Shown here in pieces: positions 12,857-23,390 of a DNA stretch of 64,000 bases. Location of the stretch: contig NC_135554.1 in NCBI RefSeq assembly GCF_964340395.1, forward strand, positions 6,133,975 through 6,197,974. The letters run 5' to 3'. The translations under genes were made by a program, and so were the position numbers. Position 1 is the stretch's first letter. Every line of letters starts with the position of its first letter. This DNA comes from Glandiceps talaboti (Eukaryota > Hemichordata > Enteropneusta > Spengelidae). The notes beneath the pieces are model-generated. The model did not search any database. It was not told the DNA's origin and worked only from the letters and a program-made list of their open reading frames with translations.

Positions 12857-12858
<2 letters not shown>

Positions 12859-12936
<78 letters not shown>
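12859..12936. repeat. (TA)n tract between Penelope element and DNA transposon
   Basis: Pure TA repeat of about 78 bases. The DNA transposon's left terminal repeat begins at its right edge. Confidence 0.95.
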
Positions 12937-12939
<3 letters not shown>

Positions 12940-12965
12940 CCGTCAGATGACAAAAGGGACCTTAA
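12935..12965 (+). repeat. Left terminal inverted repeat of DNA transposon
   Basis: Identical over 31 bases to the reverse complement of 18030-18060. The outermost A/T may belong to the TA target rather than to the element. Confidence 0.9.
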
Positions 12966-13265
12966 GGGTCAAATTTTCAATTTTGAGTTTTCACTGGATT
13001 TAGATACTTGACCATCTCAGCTTTCATATGAGTGGTGCCATACACCAAGGTCAGGGTTAATTTATGGAGATATACTCATTTGAATATTTGCATGAATTAG
13101 TGTTAATTTGCATATATGCACATATGAATAGCATTAATGAACACCAGTAGTATCATGTTGAATGACTGGAATTGTGTATGCATGTACATTAAATTAGCCA
13201 AGAAACACAAAGAACAGTTGCTAAGCATATGTTTGAAGTATTGGCATGACAACCAAAAGGTGGTT

Positions 13266-13631
13266 GTTGCCATGGCAACCGATCTTTTAGGGATTCTTAC
13301 CAATGATATAATACCATACTACACTATTGTAGTGGTGAGTCAGTTTGAAAACAATAACACATTCAAATAATATATACATTAACTTTATTATTTGACATGT
13401 TGTGATTCACAAACATACATATGATTACAAGTTGACTTGTTGCCATGGTTATGTCCTTTGCAATATTACCTAATTCTAACCACTGGACTAGGTTATATAC
13501 TTTCTACTGTAGTGTAGATAAAAACTTATCAAACGTCAGCATTCAGATATAGTATCAAGTATCAATGACTGGCCTTCTGGTAAGATAAACCTAATGTTAC
13601 CATAGCAACACTTTTTTGTTGCCATGACAAC
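13266..13631. promoter_or_regulatory. Cluster of X-box (RFX)-like palindromes in the transposon
   Basis: GTTGCCATGGCAAC at 13266-13279 is a perfect palindrome matching the RFX X-box consensus (GTNRCC, spacer, RGYAAC). GTTACCATAGCAAC at 13596-13609 also fits. GTTGCCATGACAAC at 13618-13631 has one mismatch, and GTTGCCATGGTTAT at 13439-13452 is a half-site. All lie 0.3-0.7 kb inside the left terminal repeat. They could be transposase-binding subterminal repeats or host RFX sites; binding is an inference. Confidence 0.45.
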
Positions 13632-13968
13632 AGAATATGTACACTTTGTGCTGATGTTGGATACCTATATGTGATTTTTAACTCTCTACATTGGCTGGCG
13701 GGGGGGGGGGGGGGGTTAAGAATGTGAAACTGGTAAATGAAAATAGCAACTACCATAAAACTTCATTCATATTATATAATCAAGCATAACCATGTATTCA
13801 AAGATATGCTAATATTAGTCACATTATCTTATTAAATATTCAGAATGGTCACCAGAGTAAGAAGTCATATTTTTTTATTCCTTCACTAAACTACTAAGTA
13901 TGTACATTGCACACCCTGGTGTTTGGTGTTGATAATCTCAAAGTCTCAGTGTGACTCCAACAATATAA

Positions 13969-14241
13969 TGTCTACTATCAAGGTTGATGTAGTAACTTGG
14001 GAACCAATATCTACTATCAAGGTTGATGTAGTAACTTGGGAACCAATATCTACTATCAAGGTTGATGTAGTAACTTGGGAACCAATGTCTACTATCAGGG
14101 TTGATGTAGTAACTTGGGAACCAATGTCTACTATCAAGGTTGATGTAGTAACTTGGGAACCAATGTCTACTATCAGGGTTGATGTAGTAACTTGGGAACC
14201 AATATCTACTATCAAGGTTGATGTAGTAACTTGGGAACCAA
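13969..14241. repeat. 39-bp minisatellite, 7 copies
   Basis: Seven head-to-tail copies of a 39-bp unit (TCTACTATCAAGGTTGATGT then AGTAACTTGGGAACCAATA) with only A/G changes between copies. The unit length is a multiple of three, so both strands stay open in one frame. No flanking gene uses it. It lies inside the DNA transposon. Confidence 0.95.
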
Positions 14242-14979
14242 GTTGTATAGTATATAATATCACAAATATACTATAATGTTAATCAATATGGATTAAAAAT
14301 AACACCTGACATTATAAATAATTTTAAAACTGTCCAATTGTTGTTCAAAATTCTGTTGTGCTAGTATTAGTAAATTCTAACTTAAATTATCTGTTGATAT
14401 CATTACGGATTTCTTCCGATAACTTTGGGAGAATGAACGTTGTTTGCATCTCTAGAACTGCTTGTCTACTGAAGGAAAAATAACTAAAAATGAATATCAA
14501 ATAACATGATATGTAATACTCCAGCTATAATTCTTGATTACAATAAAGTTTTATCAAATTATGGAATTCAACACAAACTTTCTTGTATTCAATTTTGTCA
14601 GCAATGCCCAAAAAGTAGTGCAACTAGCTCTTACAACAGTTCATTCAGTGTTCAATATGTAAGACTGCATTATCACAGTCATAAATATTGGCAACAAGCA
14701 CAGATAAGCAAGTTAAATAAAGACTCCAAAATACACTGGCTGCTTAACAAAGATATCCTGTCAACAGTTACATATTGCCTTTCTACACTTCAAAGTGATG
14801 TGATTCAATTACTGTATGTTAATCCTGCAAATCACAAACCAAATATACTAGTACTGCTGAAGTATAATATTGTGCATCTTTTCTCTCATTAAAGTTCACA
14901 AGTCCATCTTGTTTCCATTGTTTGTAAATGTCACATTAAAAAAAAAAAAAAGTTTCAATTCGACTAAAATGTTTCAAAT

Positions 14980-15145
14980 TACTGTTGTATCCTGTCTTCA
15001 TCATTTTGAACCGTACAGCTATATGATGAACCAAAGCTGCAGTATACATGCTGATATTGATAACTGCAATGGCCAAAACAAAGACTGCCATTGGATACAT
15101 GGAGAGCAATGACTGGACTTCACAACACGATTCAATTCAATATTA
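14980..15145 (+). pseudogene. Inverted partial copy of the transposase core
   Basis: The plus strand encodes a diverged duplicate of part of the transposase on the opposite strand at about 15822-15990: TVVSCLHHFEPYS, SCSIHAD, then DNCNGQNK. Small indels break its frame. It is therefore an old internal inverted duplication within the element, able to form a long imperfect hairpin with the main gene. Confidence 0.75.
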
Positions 15146-15326
15146 CAATTATTATCATATACTTTATGAGTAACACATGAATTATCCGATATACTATACG
15201 AGTAACATGAATTAATTGATACTCATACATTAGCTAGAGATGCTTCAAATTCACCAGTACTACATACATATACTAACATTTCCTTTTACATGGAGGGACA
15301 TCATGTCTGGAGAAATAGGACAGCGT

Positions 15327-17361
15327 TTATGTTGGTCTGGGGCACACTATGTCTCTATTTACTGGCGCAACATGCTCTCTGATGGTTTTATACAGGTAAG
15401 TTTGACGTTCACGTGTCATTCCAGCTGGTTGGATCACTGGTGGTAGTTCCTGTCTGCAGAACCGAGTATCTGGCTGTCAAAGTACTTTGAACTCCTTCTC
15501 TGTTGAGGTGAGTGATTCACGCACAAACACGCTACCTGGGTGATCATATGTAAAGTGGAAATGGTGGTATTTCCTTACCCCAGGAACAGGTTTGAAGAAG
15601 CGATGCAGGTATGTAATCCAATCCCGCCACTCATAGTGTGGATGACCAGTAGTACTGTTCTTAAACAATTGGGCAATGTTTGGACTGCAAGACTGATTGA
15701 CTGTGGATGCTAGCTCCTGTACAGTATCAATATTGGACCTCTATATTTCTGTTTTATAAGACCAAAGAAACCATCAACAGTGCATCTGGTGTGTCCACTC
15801 ATCATGAAATTTAATTGAATTGAGTTGTGAAGTCCTGTCATCACTCTCCAGGCTAAGTATGCAATGACAGTCTTATTTTTGTTCTGACCACTGCAGTTAT
15901 CAGCATGCATAGAGCAGCTTTGTTCTCCAAAGCTGTACTGTTCAAAGTAATGGTGAAGACAGGATACAACAGTGTTAGGACCATGACTTTTTGTGCCATT
16001 TTCACCTATGGTTTCCTGTTCACTGATTAGATAATTAACTTGTCTTGGCACACCTTCACTACATATGCCAAATAACTGAACTTTCAATGGTGTTTTAAAA
16101 AACATTGGCCCAACCTGCCTTACTCTATGAGGGAGAAAGACATTTTGGGCAAAATCAAAAGTGTAATGAACTGACTACATGGTTCAATTGGCAAATCATA
16201 CTCAATTGGTAAATCATAATCGATCAGTTCTTCTTTAGCTGCATTGATACATTCTCTATAGTATGCTCTGCCTGATTTAGCTTCATTGATGTGTGTTGTC
16301 AGGTCACAGCATGCATTCAACTTTTCTTCTTCAGTACGTGCATTGAACACTTTTTCTCGAAAGTCCTCAGATCTCTGACAAACATCAGATTTTGGATTTG
16401 CGAATTGCACATGAGGACAAATCTGATGCCATACAAGTCGAAAGCTGTCATATCCAAATGGTCTCAGCTGGGCTTCATCACAAGCTGTACAGTACAGGCC
16501 ATGCATTGTTTTATAATTTTCAGATGCTGGTAAATGCACTGGTGGTTTGTTATCTGTACCTCTTGGGGCTGCTGGCTGTGGAAGTCCATGGTCTTCAGCA
16601 TACCGAAGAATAAATTCAACACAGTGTTTAACTTGTTCGTATGTTAAGGCATGCTTTGGATGTTTACCAGTGTTTCCATGAATGCGTGGGACTGGACCAT
16701 TTTGTCTCATATGTGCTTTTATGGTTTTCAAATACTTCAAAGTAATGTTGTGTAAAAATAAAAATGCTTCCTTACAAACTTCCCTGTCATCATATGCATA
16801 CTTGTGTCTTATTCTTTTCTTGGCTGCATCTGGGTCGTCATCACATGACTTTGGATCAAACCCAAGAACAAGTAGTTTACCCATTATCATGGCATCTTTC
16901 ACTTCACGGTTGCAATCAAGTATTGAAAGTCTAATTGCAGTTATTTCATCAACGTCAAAGTTTTTGAGACAGTTAGCACTGCAACAACCATTTCTGACAA
17001 AGTTTTCAACTTCCTTACGATCGCAAGTACTACTGGAATTTAGATCTGACTCGTTTTCACCACCACTAATTGATCTTTCATTTGACAATTGTTCTGTGAG
17101 ACGTGATGCCGCATGTGACGAAAATTCATCAATATCGATACTAAGCTCGTCGTGGATATCATCTGAATCAGGACAATCGTCAACTTCGTCATCACCAACA
17201 ACTTGCATACCTGAGATACTGTTTCCGTTGATATTGACATCAGCGGAGGATTCAGTTGACGGCGACGCTGGTACTTCATACTCGTGTTGGCTGCTCGAAA
17301 ATTCTTGACTGAGATCTTCATCTGGGAAGTAGATTTCTCGCTCCGGTCGCTCACAACTCAT
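15327..17361 (-). pseudogene. DUF7869-type transposase-like gene, frameshifted
   Basis: The gene reads on the minus strand from an ATG at 17361 to a TAA at 15327-15329, about 675 codons. The N-terminal 135 residues are acidic and Ser-rich, followed by a Cys motif NGCCSANCLKNF, a helical section with KHPKHALTYEQVKHCVEFI, and a late Cys/His region (GLYCTACDEAQLRPFGYDSF, LVWHQICPHV). The conserved core has FKTPLKVQLFGICSEGVPRQ, then MHADNCSGQNKNKTVIAYLA and SGHTRCTVDGFFGLIKQKYR. From memory these are hallmarks of DUF7869; D-N-C..Q-N-K-N resembles an RNase H-fold catalytic strand. The C-terminal block (GMTRERQTYLYKTIREHV) also fits. Breaks: a frame change near 16170, another near 15740, and an in-frame TGA at 15477-15479. 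It is the only substantial gene inside the TIR-bounded element, so it is the presumed transposase. Confidence 0.75.
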
Positions 17362-17463
17362 GTCTACTATGGATATGTCTAAATTATAGGAGAGTTAAAG
17401 GCACAATACTTATATTTCAGTTGTAATGTATGTCCGCTGCATCCGAATTCGAAGTAAACAAGG

Positions 17464-17530
17464 TTGACCTCAATTTCATGAACAGCTAAGTGACCTCAGA
17501 AAATCTACTTCCCGGGTCAAGTGACCTCGA
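17464..17530. promoter_or_regulatory. Three TGACCT half-sites upstream of the transposase gene
   Basis: GTTGACCTCA, AGTGACCTCA and AGTGACCTCG occur within 67 bases, 100-170 bases upstream of the transposase ATG (minus strand), all in the same orientation. They match nuclear-receptor half-sites (AGGTCA). A regulatory role is inferred only. Confidence 0.3.
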
Positions 17531-18029
17531 TCGCGATGAGTGTACATCGCGCTGGTGACACGACAATATATAACGTAATACGAGAGCATTCAAGACTAGA
17601 AATGTGTAGGATATCATCATTTCAACTAAGATTGTACCATATTTATTATTATTACTATCTAGTAATACCAGCTTTCAAAGACCGACAATCTGAAATGAAG
17701 TGACATATGACACACGCCTGTCGTATGTAAAAGTAAATCAACGCCGCTTGTTGAAATACTAACCCCGTCGCACAACCTTTGTTCATGTATTTAATCTTTA
17801 AAAACTTCGGGTAAAATCCGCAGGAAAATTCATTTTGGCTATTTAACTACTGTATTTACATCGTATAGAACGTGAGTGGTAGTTCTATAACTTAGTATAA
17901 GTATAATAACAGTATAAGTACACAGTCATGAATGAGTGAAAGATTCGTTTGTCACTGCGACTCTGCAGATTTACAGTGGACGCGTACCACGTATAAATCG
18001 AACGATTACTCGATTTCTATTGGATGGCG

Positions 18030-18060
18030 TTAAGGTCCCTTTTGTCATCTGACGGCTCAT
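18030..18060 (-). repeat. Right terminal inverted repeat of DNA transposon
   Basis: Reverse complement identical over 31 bases to 12935-12965. TA repeats follow directly (18059-18077). Confidence 0.9.
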
Positions 18061-18192
18061 ATATATATATATATATAAATTAAATGATTTTGACTCCGTA
18101 TTAGAAAGCAATATTTGTACATATAAAGTGACAAACAGTAAATAACTAACTTGTGACCTTTCTCTTATACACAATCTAGTATTATCTAAAAT

Positions 18193-19385
18193 GTACGAGT
18201 TCTTTTTATGGATTTTTCATCAGCTTTTAATACTATCCAACCACATTTGTTTTTACAGCGACTACTAGATATGAATACTAGTCATAACATTGTACTCTAG
18301 GTGAAGGAGGTTTTACACGACCGGCCACAGCGTGTCAATGTAGAGGGAGGAATTTTATCAGAGGAGATCATCCTAAATACAGGGGTACCCCAGGGTTGTG
18401 TTCTTTCGCCAGTTTTGTTTTCCATCTATACAAACGAAATGTCATGCAAAAATTCAATATTAAGTTTGGTTAAATATGCAGACGACATGGCTCTTGTGGG
18501 TTGTCTTAAAGATGAGTTCACCCTATCACAGTATTATGTTCAGATTGAGCAGCTTAGTGCTTGGTTCAAACAAAGTTTTCTCAAGCTCAATGTCGGAAAA
18601 ACGAAAGAATTAGTGTGCGATAAAAGACAGGGGAGAGAAATGCCAGATGCAATCACCTTTGACAACGAAGTGGTTGAGATAGTGAGTTTCTTTAAATATC
18701 TTGGTACTGACATTGACAACAAGCTGTGTTTCAAGGAAAATACAGACTTGATTTACAAAAAATCGCAACAGCGATTGTTTCTGCTCAGGAAGCTGAAAAG
18801 TTTCAACGTTAGCCAATGTATACTTGAAAGGGTTTATAGAAGCTTAATAGAAAGTGTGCTGAGCTTTAATATTGCCACATGGTATGGAAATCTGACCATG
18901 ACAAGTAGAAATAAACTCAGCAGTGTTATTAATACAGCATCCAAACTCATAGGAACTCAGCAAATTTGATTCAATTGTCAGAATTATACCATAATTCCAT
19001 CAAGAGGATAACACGTGGGATACTTAAAGACAAGACACATCCCCTTAATCAATACTTTGAAAAACTCCCCTCTGATAGCAGATTTCGCGTACCAAAAGCA
19101 CGCAGGAATTCTTATAAACGGTCTTTTATTCCATCAGCAATTTCAATTTTAAATTCCAGGGAACATTAACTTCACGTTTATGTCGTCTTTATAGCTGTTA
19201 TCTCATCCAATTCCCATTTTAACTAGCTGTTGATCAGCATTGTCTCCGTAATTTTAGCCTGTCTTGTTGTTATTTATGTTCTTTGATTATTGTATGTCAA
19301 TCTTTGACCTGAGTGACTGAAAGCGATTTTCCATATATACACTGTGGACAATAAAGATTATTATTATTATTAGTATTAGTATTAA
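18193..19385 (+). mobile_element. 5'-truncated LINE (CR1/L2/Rex1-like), copy A
   Basis: The reverse transcriptase palm begins at 18193 (VRVLFMDFSSAFNTIQPHLF), with a TAG at 18298. It continues LNTGVPQGCVLSPVLFSIYT, the catalytic KYADDMALVG, the thumb (LNVGKTKELVCD, FFKYLGTDI) and a C-terminal block ILKDKTHPLNQYFEKLPSDS, reached only through a frameshift near 18965. The 3' end is ACAATAAAG plus (ATT)n at 19350-19385, a typical CR1/L2-type tail. Endonuclease and N-terminal RT are missing. It begins directly beyond the TA tract at the right end of the DNA transposon. The exact clade is not certain. Confidence 0.85.
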
Positions 19386-19616
19386 AACGTTCTTTCCGTG
19401 TTGTGCATACTCTGTCTGATCAGGTCACTTGTAAAAGTTCATCATCATCAGCACCTTCACCTTCATTGCTACCATCACCAACATATTTTAACAACATTCA
19501 CGGACAGTGTGAGTGATAAGGTGAGATGGTTCACTCAACAAAATGCTTCGTTTTATTGAACAATTTTCTTACAATATATGTAATTTTATTTTTATATTTT
19601 GGAATGTAAAGTACTC

Positions 19617-19931
19617 GTAAAAACATGTTGAGTGCTCATCTCACTTTACATCTCAAAACACACAAAACAAATTGACAATAATTGAATCTTTAATTTGGTC
19701 ACAAAAATACGGATTGTAAAATATCACCCTCCCCCAAATATTGTAATACAAAATATGACCCTCCCCCAAGAACAGATTTGTAAAATGAGACCTGCCCCCC
19801 GATTCCTCCGAACCCCCCCCCCCCCATGTAAATAGTGAATGCTCCCTAATGGTCACTTTACTAAAAGTTGCGTTGAAAACATTTTCCTGAGTTGCCAACA
19901 TCATCATCCTTTGACTGATCAAATCTATCAA
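19617..19931 (+). repeat. Dispersed 300-bp repeat, copy 2
   Basis: Collinear with 11517-11822. Both end with the block CCTGAGTTGCCAACATCATC followed by ATCCTTTGACTGATCAAATC. The copies differ mainly in C-run lengths and scattered substitutions. Confidence 0.75.
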
Positions 19932-21095
19932 CTCTGGCTGTGAAGTCGAGCGTGACTTAAAGACCGTTCTGATGTGACGTTGTCAATATTATGTATGGCC
20001 TTGTCTCCAGGCTCTAACGGTCTTTTAATACTTTTTTTACTGCTTGGGAAAAAACGGTGCAATCGACAGTTTTAGGGGACATGGTCAAAGATACGCTCAA
20101 AAGTATACAATTTTTTTGCCGATTTTAGGAACGTTCGGGCAAGGGACGAGCTCTTTACAACATCCAGGTCTTATACAGTGTTCAGCGCATACAAAGACGT
20201 GCACGACTACAGGTGTATTTGCGATACCCAAGGGCCAAGAGATGTTATTTATTGCTGAACATGTGAACATAAAGTCGTAGGAAGTTATAATTCCTTAAGT
20301 TGTGGAAAAATCAACTAAATTGAACAATAGTGCAAATGTGCAACCTTGCTAGTAGCCATGGTGATTTGATAGAACATTCGCCATGGTAACTGTTCAACAG
20401 AGTAAACAGTACATCACAACTCGATTTTTACGCAACTATCATCATGCTTTAAGGAATTATAACATTTTGTGTAAATATTACACTGTACTGTATGCAGTAA
20501 AATAATGATTATATATCTGCGGCAGGCTTACGGCCATTTAGTACAATGACGGTAGTCTACGAACATCTACCTCCAGAAAAAAAAAACGTTTGAAAAGTAA
20601 GATATCAGAAGCCTCACAGTTGCATATCTTATTCACACGTCATCATACAATCTTTCTTATGGTCTCTCACTGTCGAAAAAAGTTAGCTGTGTACATGTAC
20701 CGCCATACACCATTTACCCTGACATAAGCTTATATAGATGATGACTGGGTATTTATTTTTGGATTTTGGATTTATAACAATTTTATCATTATGATCATGA
20801 AATGACACATGCCAAGTCTTTGTTTGTAAGTCAATCAAAGAAAAATCAACGTAAACATTTTTTGTTCTTGTACGTACAATAACAAACGTTTTATACATTT
20901 TTTTAGCTTTTTTGTAATCTATTGAGTTTCAAACACAAACTTTATCAATGTTATTTCACATTCATTTAATAAGTAGGAAGCCACGATAAAATTGTTTTAT
21001 ATTATATTAGAAATCCAAAATAAATACCAGATCGTAATCCATACTTTAAGGCAAACACTGCACCGATTTTAAACGACTTTTACAATGTACGGTAT
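19932..21095. other. Intergenic region
   Basis: No recognised gene. AAAGACCGTT (19959) and AACGGTCTTT (20017) form an inverted repeat around a 50-base loop. Half-site X-box-like sequences (GTAGCCATGG near 20352, CGCCATGGTAAC near 20370) are present. The open frame at 20044-20280 matches nothing known to me. Confidence 0.4.
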
Positions 21096-21096
21096 A

Positions 21097-21135
<39 letters not shown>

Positions 21136-21207
21136 ATGTATGTATGTATGTATGTATGTACGTACGTACGTACGTACGTATGTATGTATGTATGTATGTA
21201 ATAATAA

Positions 21208-21270
<63 letters not shown>

Positions 21271-21272
21271 CT
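21097..21272. repeat. Compound microsatellite (GTCT)n-(TATG)n-(TACG)n-(AAT)n
   Basis: Four successive simple repeats. The (AAT)n part, 21205-21270, is the 3' tail of the LINE read on the minus strand as (ATT)n; the tetranucleotides may have grown from the insertion junction. Confidence 0.95.
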
Positions 21273-22868
21273 TTATTGCAACCTTATCTATCATTTTAGA
21301 TATCAGTATAGTACAATAAAGTAAAAAAGAACATGCTTATATTGACCATACACAAAAAAACAGAGTAATTTCACAATGTGAAAATCAACATATACATGTA
21401 AATGTAATTGTCAAATGTATATCACGAGGCAGCTGGTATATTTTTGTTCAAGTGGTGTTCTCGAATTTTGAATCCTTGTTGAATAAATGTACCTATTTCA
21501 ACTAGTTTATTTGTGTCTTTTATTTTGAGAATCTTTATGAGATTATCCATGCTTGAACCAGAATATATATTTAATTGGTTAAAGAGTTCTTTCCTTTCAT
21601 TTTGATATCCTGTACAGCGTAATAAGAAATGCTCCTCGTCTTCTATTTCACCTTGTTTACATACAGGGCATGTCCTGCTTGATAAGGTGGTGTTTGTGTA
21701 TCTTCCAGTTTCTATATGTAAAATATGTGCACTAATTCTAAGTTTTGTCATTGCTGATCTGTATTGTGGGTTTTTAATGTCTTCTAAATAGTTTTCAAAG
21801 TTCGTATCCGTTTTAATTTGTCTATATGTACGTAATTTATTTTTATATTGTTTGTCCTTGTTGTCCTTCATTGTGTCCATTATATTTTTGTGGAGAAGCA
21901 ACTTTAACTTTTCTTTAAATATAGCTATTAGGTTTTCACTGTTAGAATGGTTTGGTTCAGCTGTCCAGACCTTATCCATACTCAAGAGTTTTAGTGTTTG
22001 CTTCATTCCTGTGGCCCATGATTGTATTCCACTGGACTCCAGATTTTTACTCAGACAGTAAGCTTCCTTAGTTAGGGTATTTTCTGCTTTCTGTGAGATC
22101 TTTAGCCAATATTTGAACATTTGTGTCAGGCCAGATACTAGTAGGGGGTAGCGGCCTAGTTCCATAAGGCAAGCTGTATTGGCAATAGTATTGGCAGCTT
22201 TACAGTTCACATTTAGTAGGAATTTGCAGAACTTTATGTGTAGTTTTTCCATGGGAGTTGAAAATTTCATTAGGTTTTGAGACTGGTTAATGTTTTCATG
22301 TGACCAAACCTCACTGCAGTATAGGAGAATGGGCTTCACCACTGCATCAAATAATTTAAGATGTAATTTGATGGGGATAGTTGTTTCTAAAAACAGGTCT
22401 TGTTTTAATTTAAACAGTGCCTTCAGTGCCCTATATCTTAGGTCATCTTGTGCCCTGTGGTGCTCAGTTTTATTCCAAGGTATGTGTAGGAGGGAACGCA
22501 GTCTAGTACTTGCTTGTTTATGTAGAATTTAAATTTCTTCAAACATTTTCCTGACTTATTGAAAATCATGATCTTTGATTTGGCAATATTTATATCTAAG
22601 TGCCATCTTTCACAGAAGATTTCGACTGCATTGAGGGCATTTTGTAGACCAGTATTTGATTCCGATAGTAACATTAAATCGTCAGCATATAGTAAGCAAG
22701 ACAGCCTGCTAGGTAGGAGAGTTGGTGGGTCATTGTTTGACATATCAATTTGTCTTTTTATATCATTTACATAGATATTAAATAGTAGGGGGGGGGTGAG
22801 GCCATCCCCTTGTCTAATACCTCTCTGTATTGGAAATTGGCGGGTCAGACCATTTTTTGTCTTAACAC
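21205..22868 (-). mobile_element. 5'-truncated LINE, copy B
   Basis: On the minus strand the RT starts abruptly at about 22868 next to a (CATA)n tract: GIRQGDGLTPPLLFNIYVND, catalytic LLYADDLMLLSES, then LNAVEIFCERWHLDINIAKS and YTYLGIKL. A frameshift near 22470 separates this from the continuation (RALKALFKLKQDLF, KPILLYCSEVW), which stays open to a stop at 21422. The C-terminal end has a zinc-binding pattern, CPVCKQGEIEDEEHFLLRC. The tail is GCAATAAAG plus (ATT)n. The endonuclease is missing. Its domain order resembles copy C at 38.4-40.1 kb, though the two are different families. Confidence 0.85.
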
Positions 22869-22905
22869 ATGTATGTACGTATGTATGTATGCATCTCTCG
22901 CTCTG

Positions 22906-22913
22906 TACATACA

Positions 22914-22945
<32 letters not shown>

Positions 22946-23012
22946 CATACATACATGCATACATGCATACATGCATACATACATACATACATACATACAT
23001 ACATACATACAT
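22906..23012. repeat. (CATA)n microsatellite with CATG variants
   Basis: A long ACAT tetranucleotide run that joins the truncated 5' end of LINE copy B to the repeat at 23025. Confidence 0.95.
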
Positions 23013-23024
23013 AGAAATGTATAT

Positions 23025-23268
23025 GGAACTTATAAATCAGTCCGTATAAATAGATGTAAAATCCGACGTTTCGAATAAATATTCCTTTTCAAAGGAAAAA
23101 TCGGCGAGATACAGAAATGTTAGGTTAATACCTGACTGAACATATCTGAATGTAATGGAACAAAACCGCGCGTGATATATAAACGGTTATACGTGGGAAA
23201 AGTTCTAATATTCGCACGCAACAAATAGAACCCAATAGAATACGCCTGAAATTAAAAAGATACCCTGT
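23025..23268 (+). repeat. Penelope-terminal-repeat-like repeat, copy 1
   Basis: Nearly collinear with 42435-42672: CGACGTTTCGAATAAATATT, CTTTTTCAAAGGAAAAA-type block, CGCGCGTGATATATAAACGG, TTATACGTGGGA and AATACGCCTGAAATTAAAAA. Read on the minus strand, ..GAATA..TATTCGAAACGTC resembles a hammerhead stem II plus GAAA, although the CTGATGA box is degenerate. It adjoins a tetranucleotide repeat, as the second copy does. Confidence 0.65.
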
Positions 23269-23390
23269 TTAGATTGGGAAAGACGAGAATAATCTATTAA
23301 TTCCAAGGGGATCCAGCGTTCCAAGACGGAAAGTGATTTCTTCTTCCTTTAACCTCAATACTTTCTCATCACCAGAAACCTTACAACATA

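Larger units (their letters stand above)
12057..12858 (+). mobile_element. 5'-truncated Penelope-like element (GIY-YIG end plus hammerhead)
   Basis: The element lies between two (TA)n tracts and retains only the C-terminal endonuclease coding part, a short 3' region and a hammerhead ribozyme at 12722-12766. The reverse transcriptase half is absent. GIY-YIG Penelope-like elements are known to carry hammerhead motifs in their terminal repeats, and the finding of both here supports the call. Insertion into TA repeats fits an AT-preferring endonuclease, which is inferred. Confidence 0.8.
12935..18060 (-). mobile_element. DNA transposon with 31-bp TIRs and DUF7869-type transposase
   Basis: A perfect 31-bp inverted repeat (ATGAGCCGTCAGATGACAAA then AGGGACCTTAA) bounds a 5,126-bp segment: 12935-12965 on the left and 18030-18060 on the right. 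Both ends sit in TA repeats, so the target is probably TA or similar and the exact duplication cannot be resolved. The minus strand carries one large transposase-like gene (17361 to 15327) broken by two frameshifts and one stop. The left half holds a 39-bp minisatellite, X-box-like palindromes and an inverted partial copy of the transposase core. TIRs identical to the base with a damaged gene suggest either a recent insertion of an already defective copy mobilised in trans, or recent decay. The superfamily is not established. Confidence 0.8.

Noticed and set aside
13969-14241. Regularly spaced direct repeats resembling a CRISPR array
   Set aside because: The 39-bp units are directly adjacent with no unique spacers, and the surroundings are a eukaryotic transposon; it is a minisatellite.
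15240-15446. Plus-strand frame 15240-15446 as a gene
   Set aside because: It lies opposite the C-terminal part of the transposase (GMTRERQ.. on the minus strand).
16291-17308. Plus-strand frames opposite the transposase
   Set aside because: They are shadows of the minus-strand gene, which has recognisable conserved motifs.
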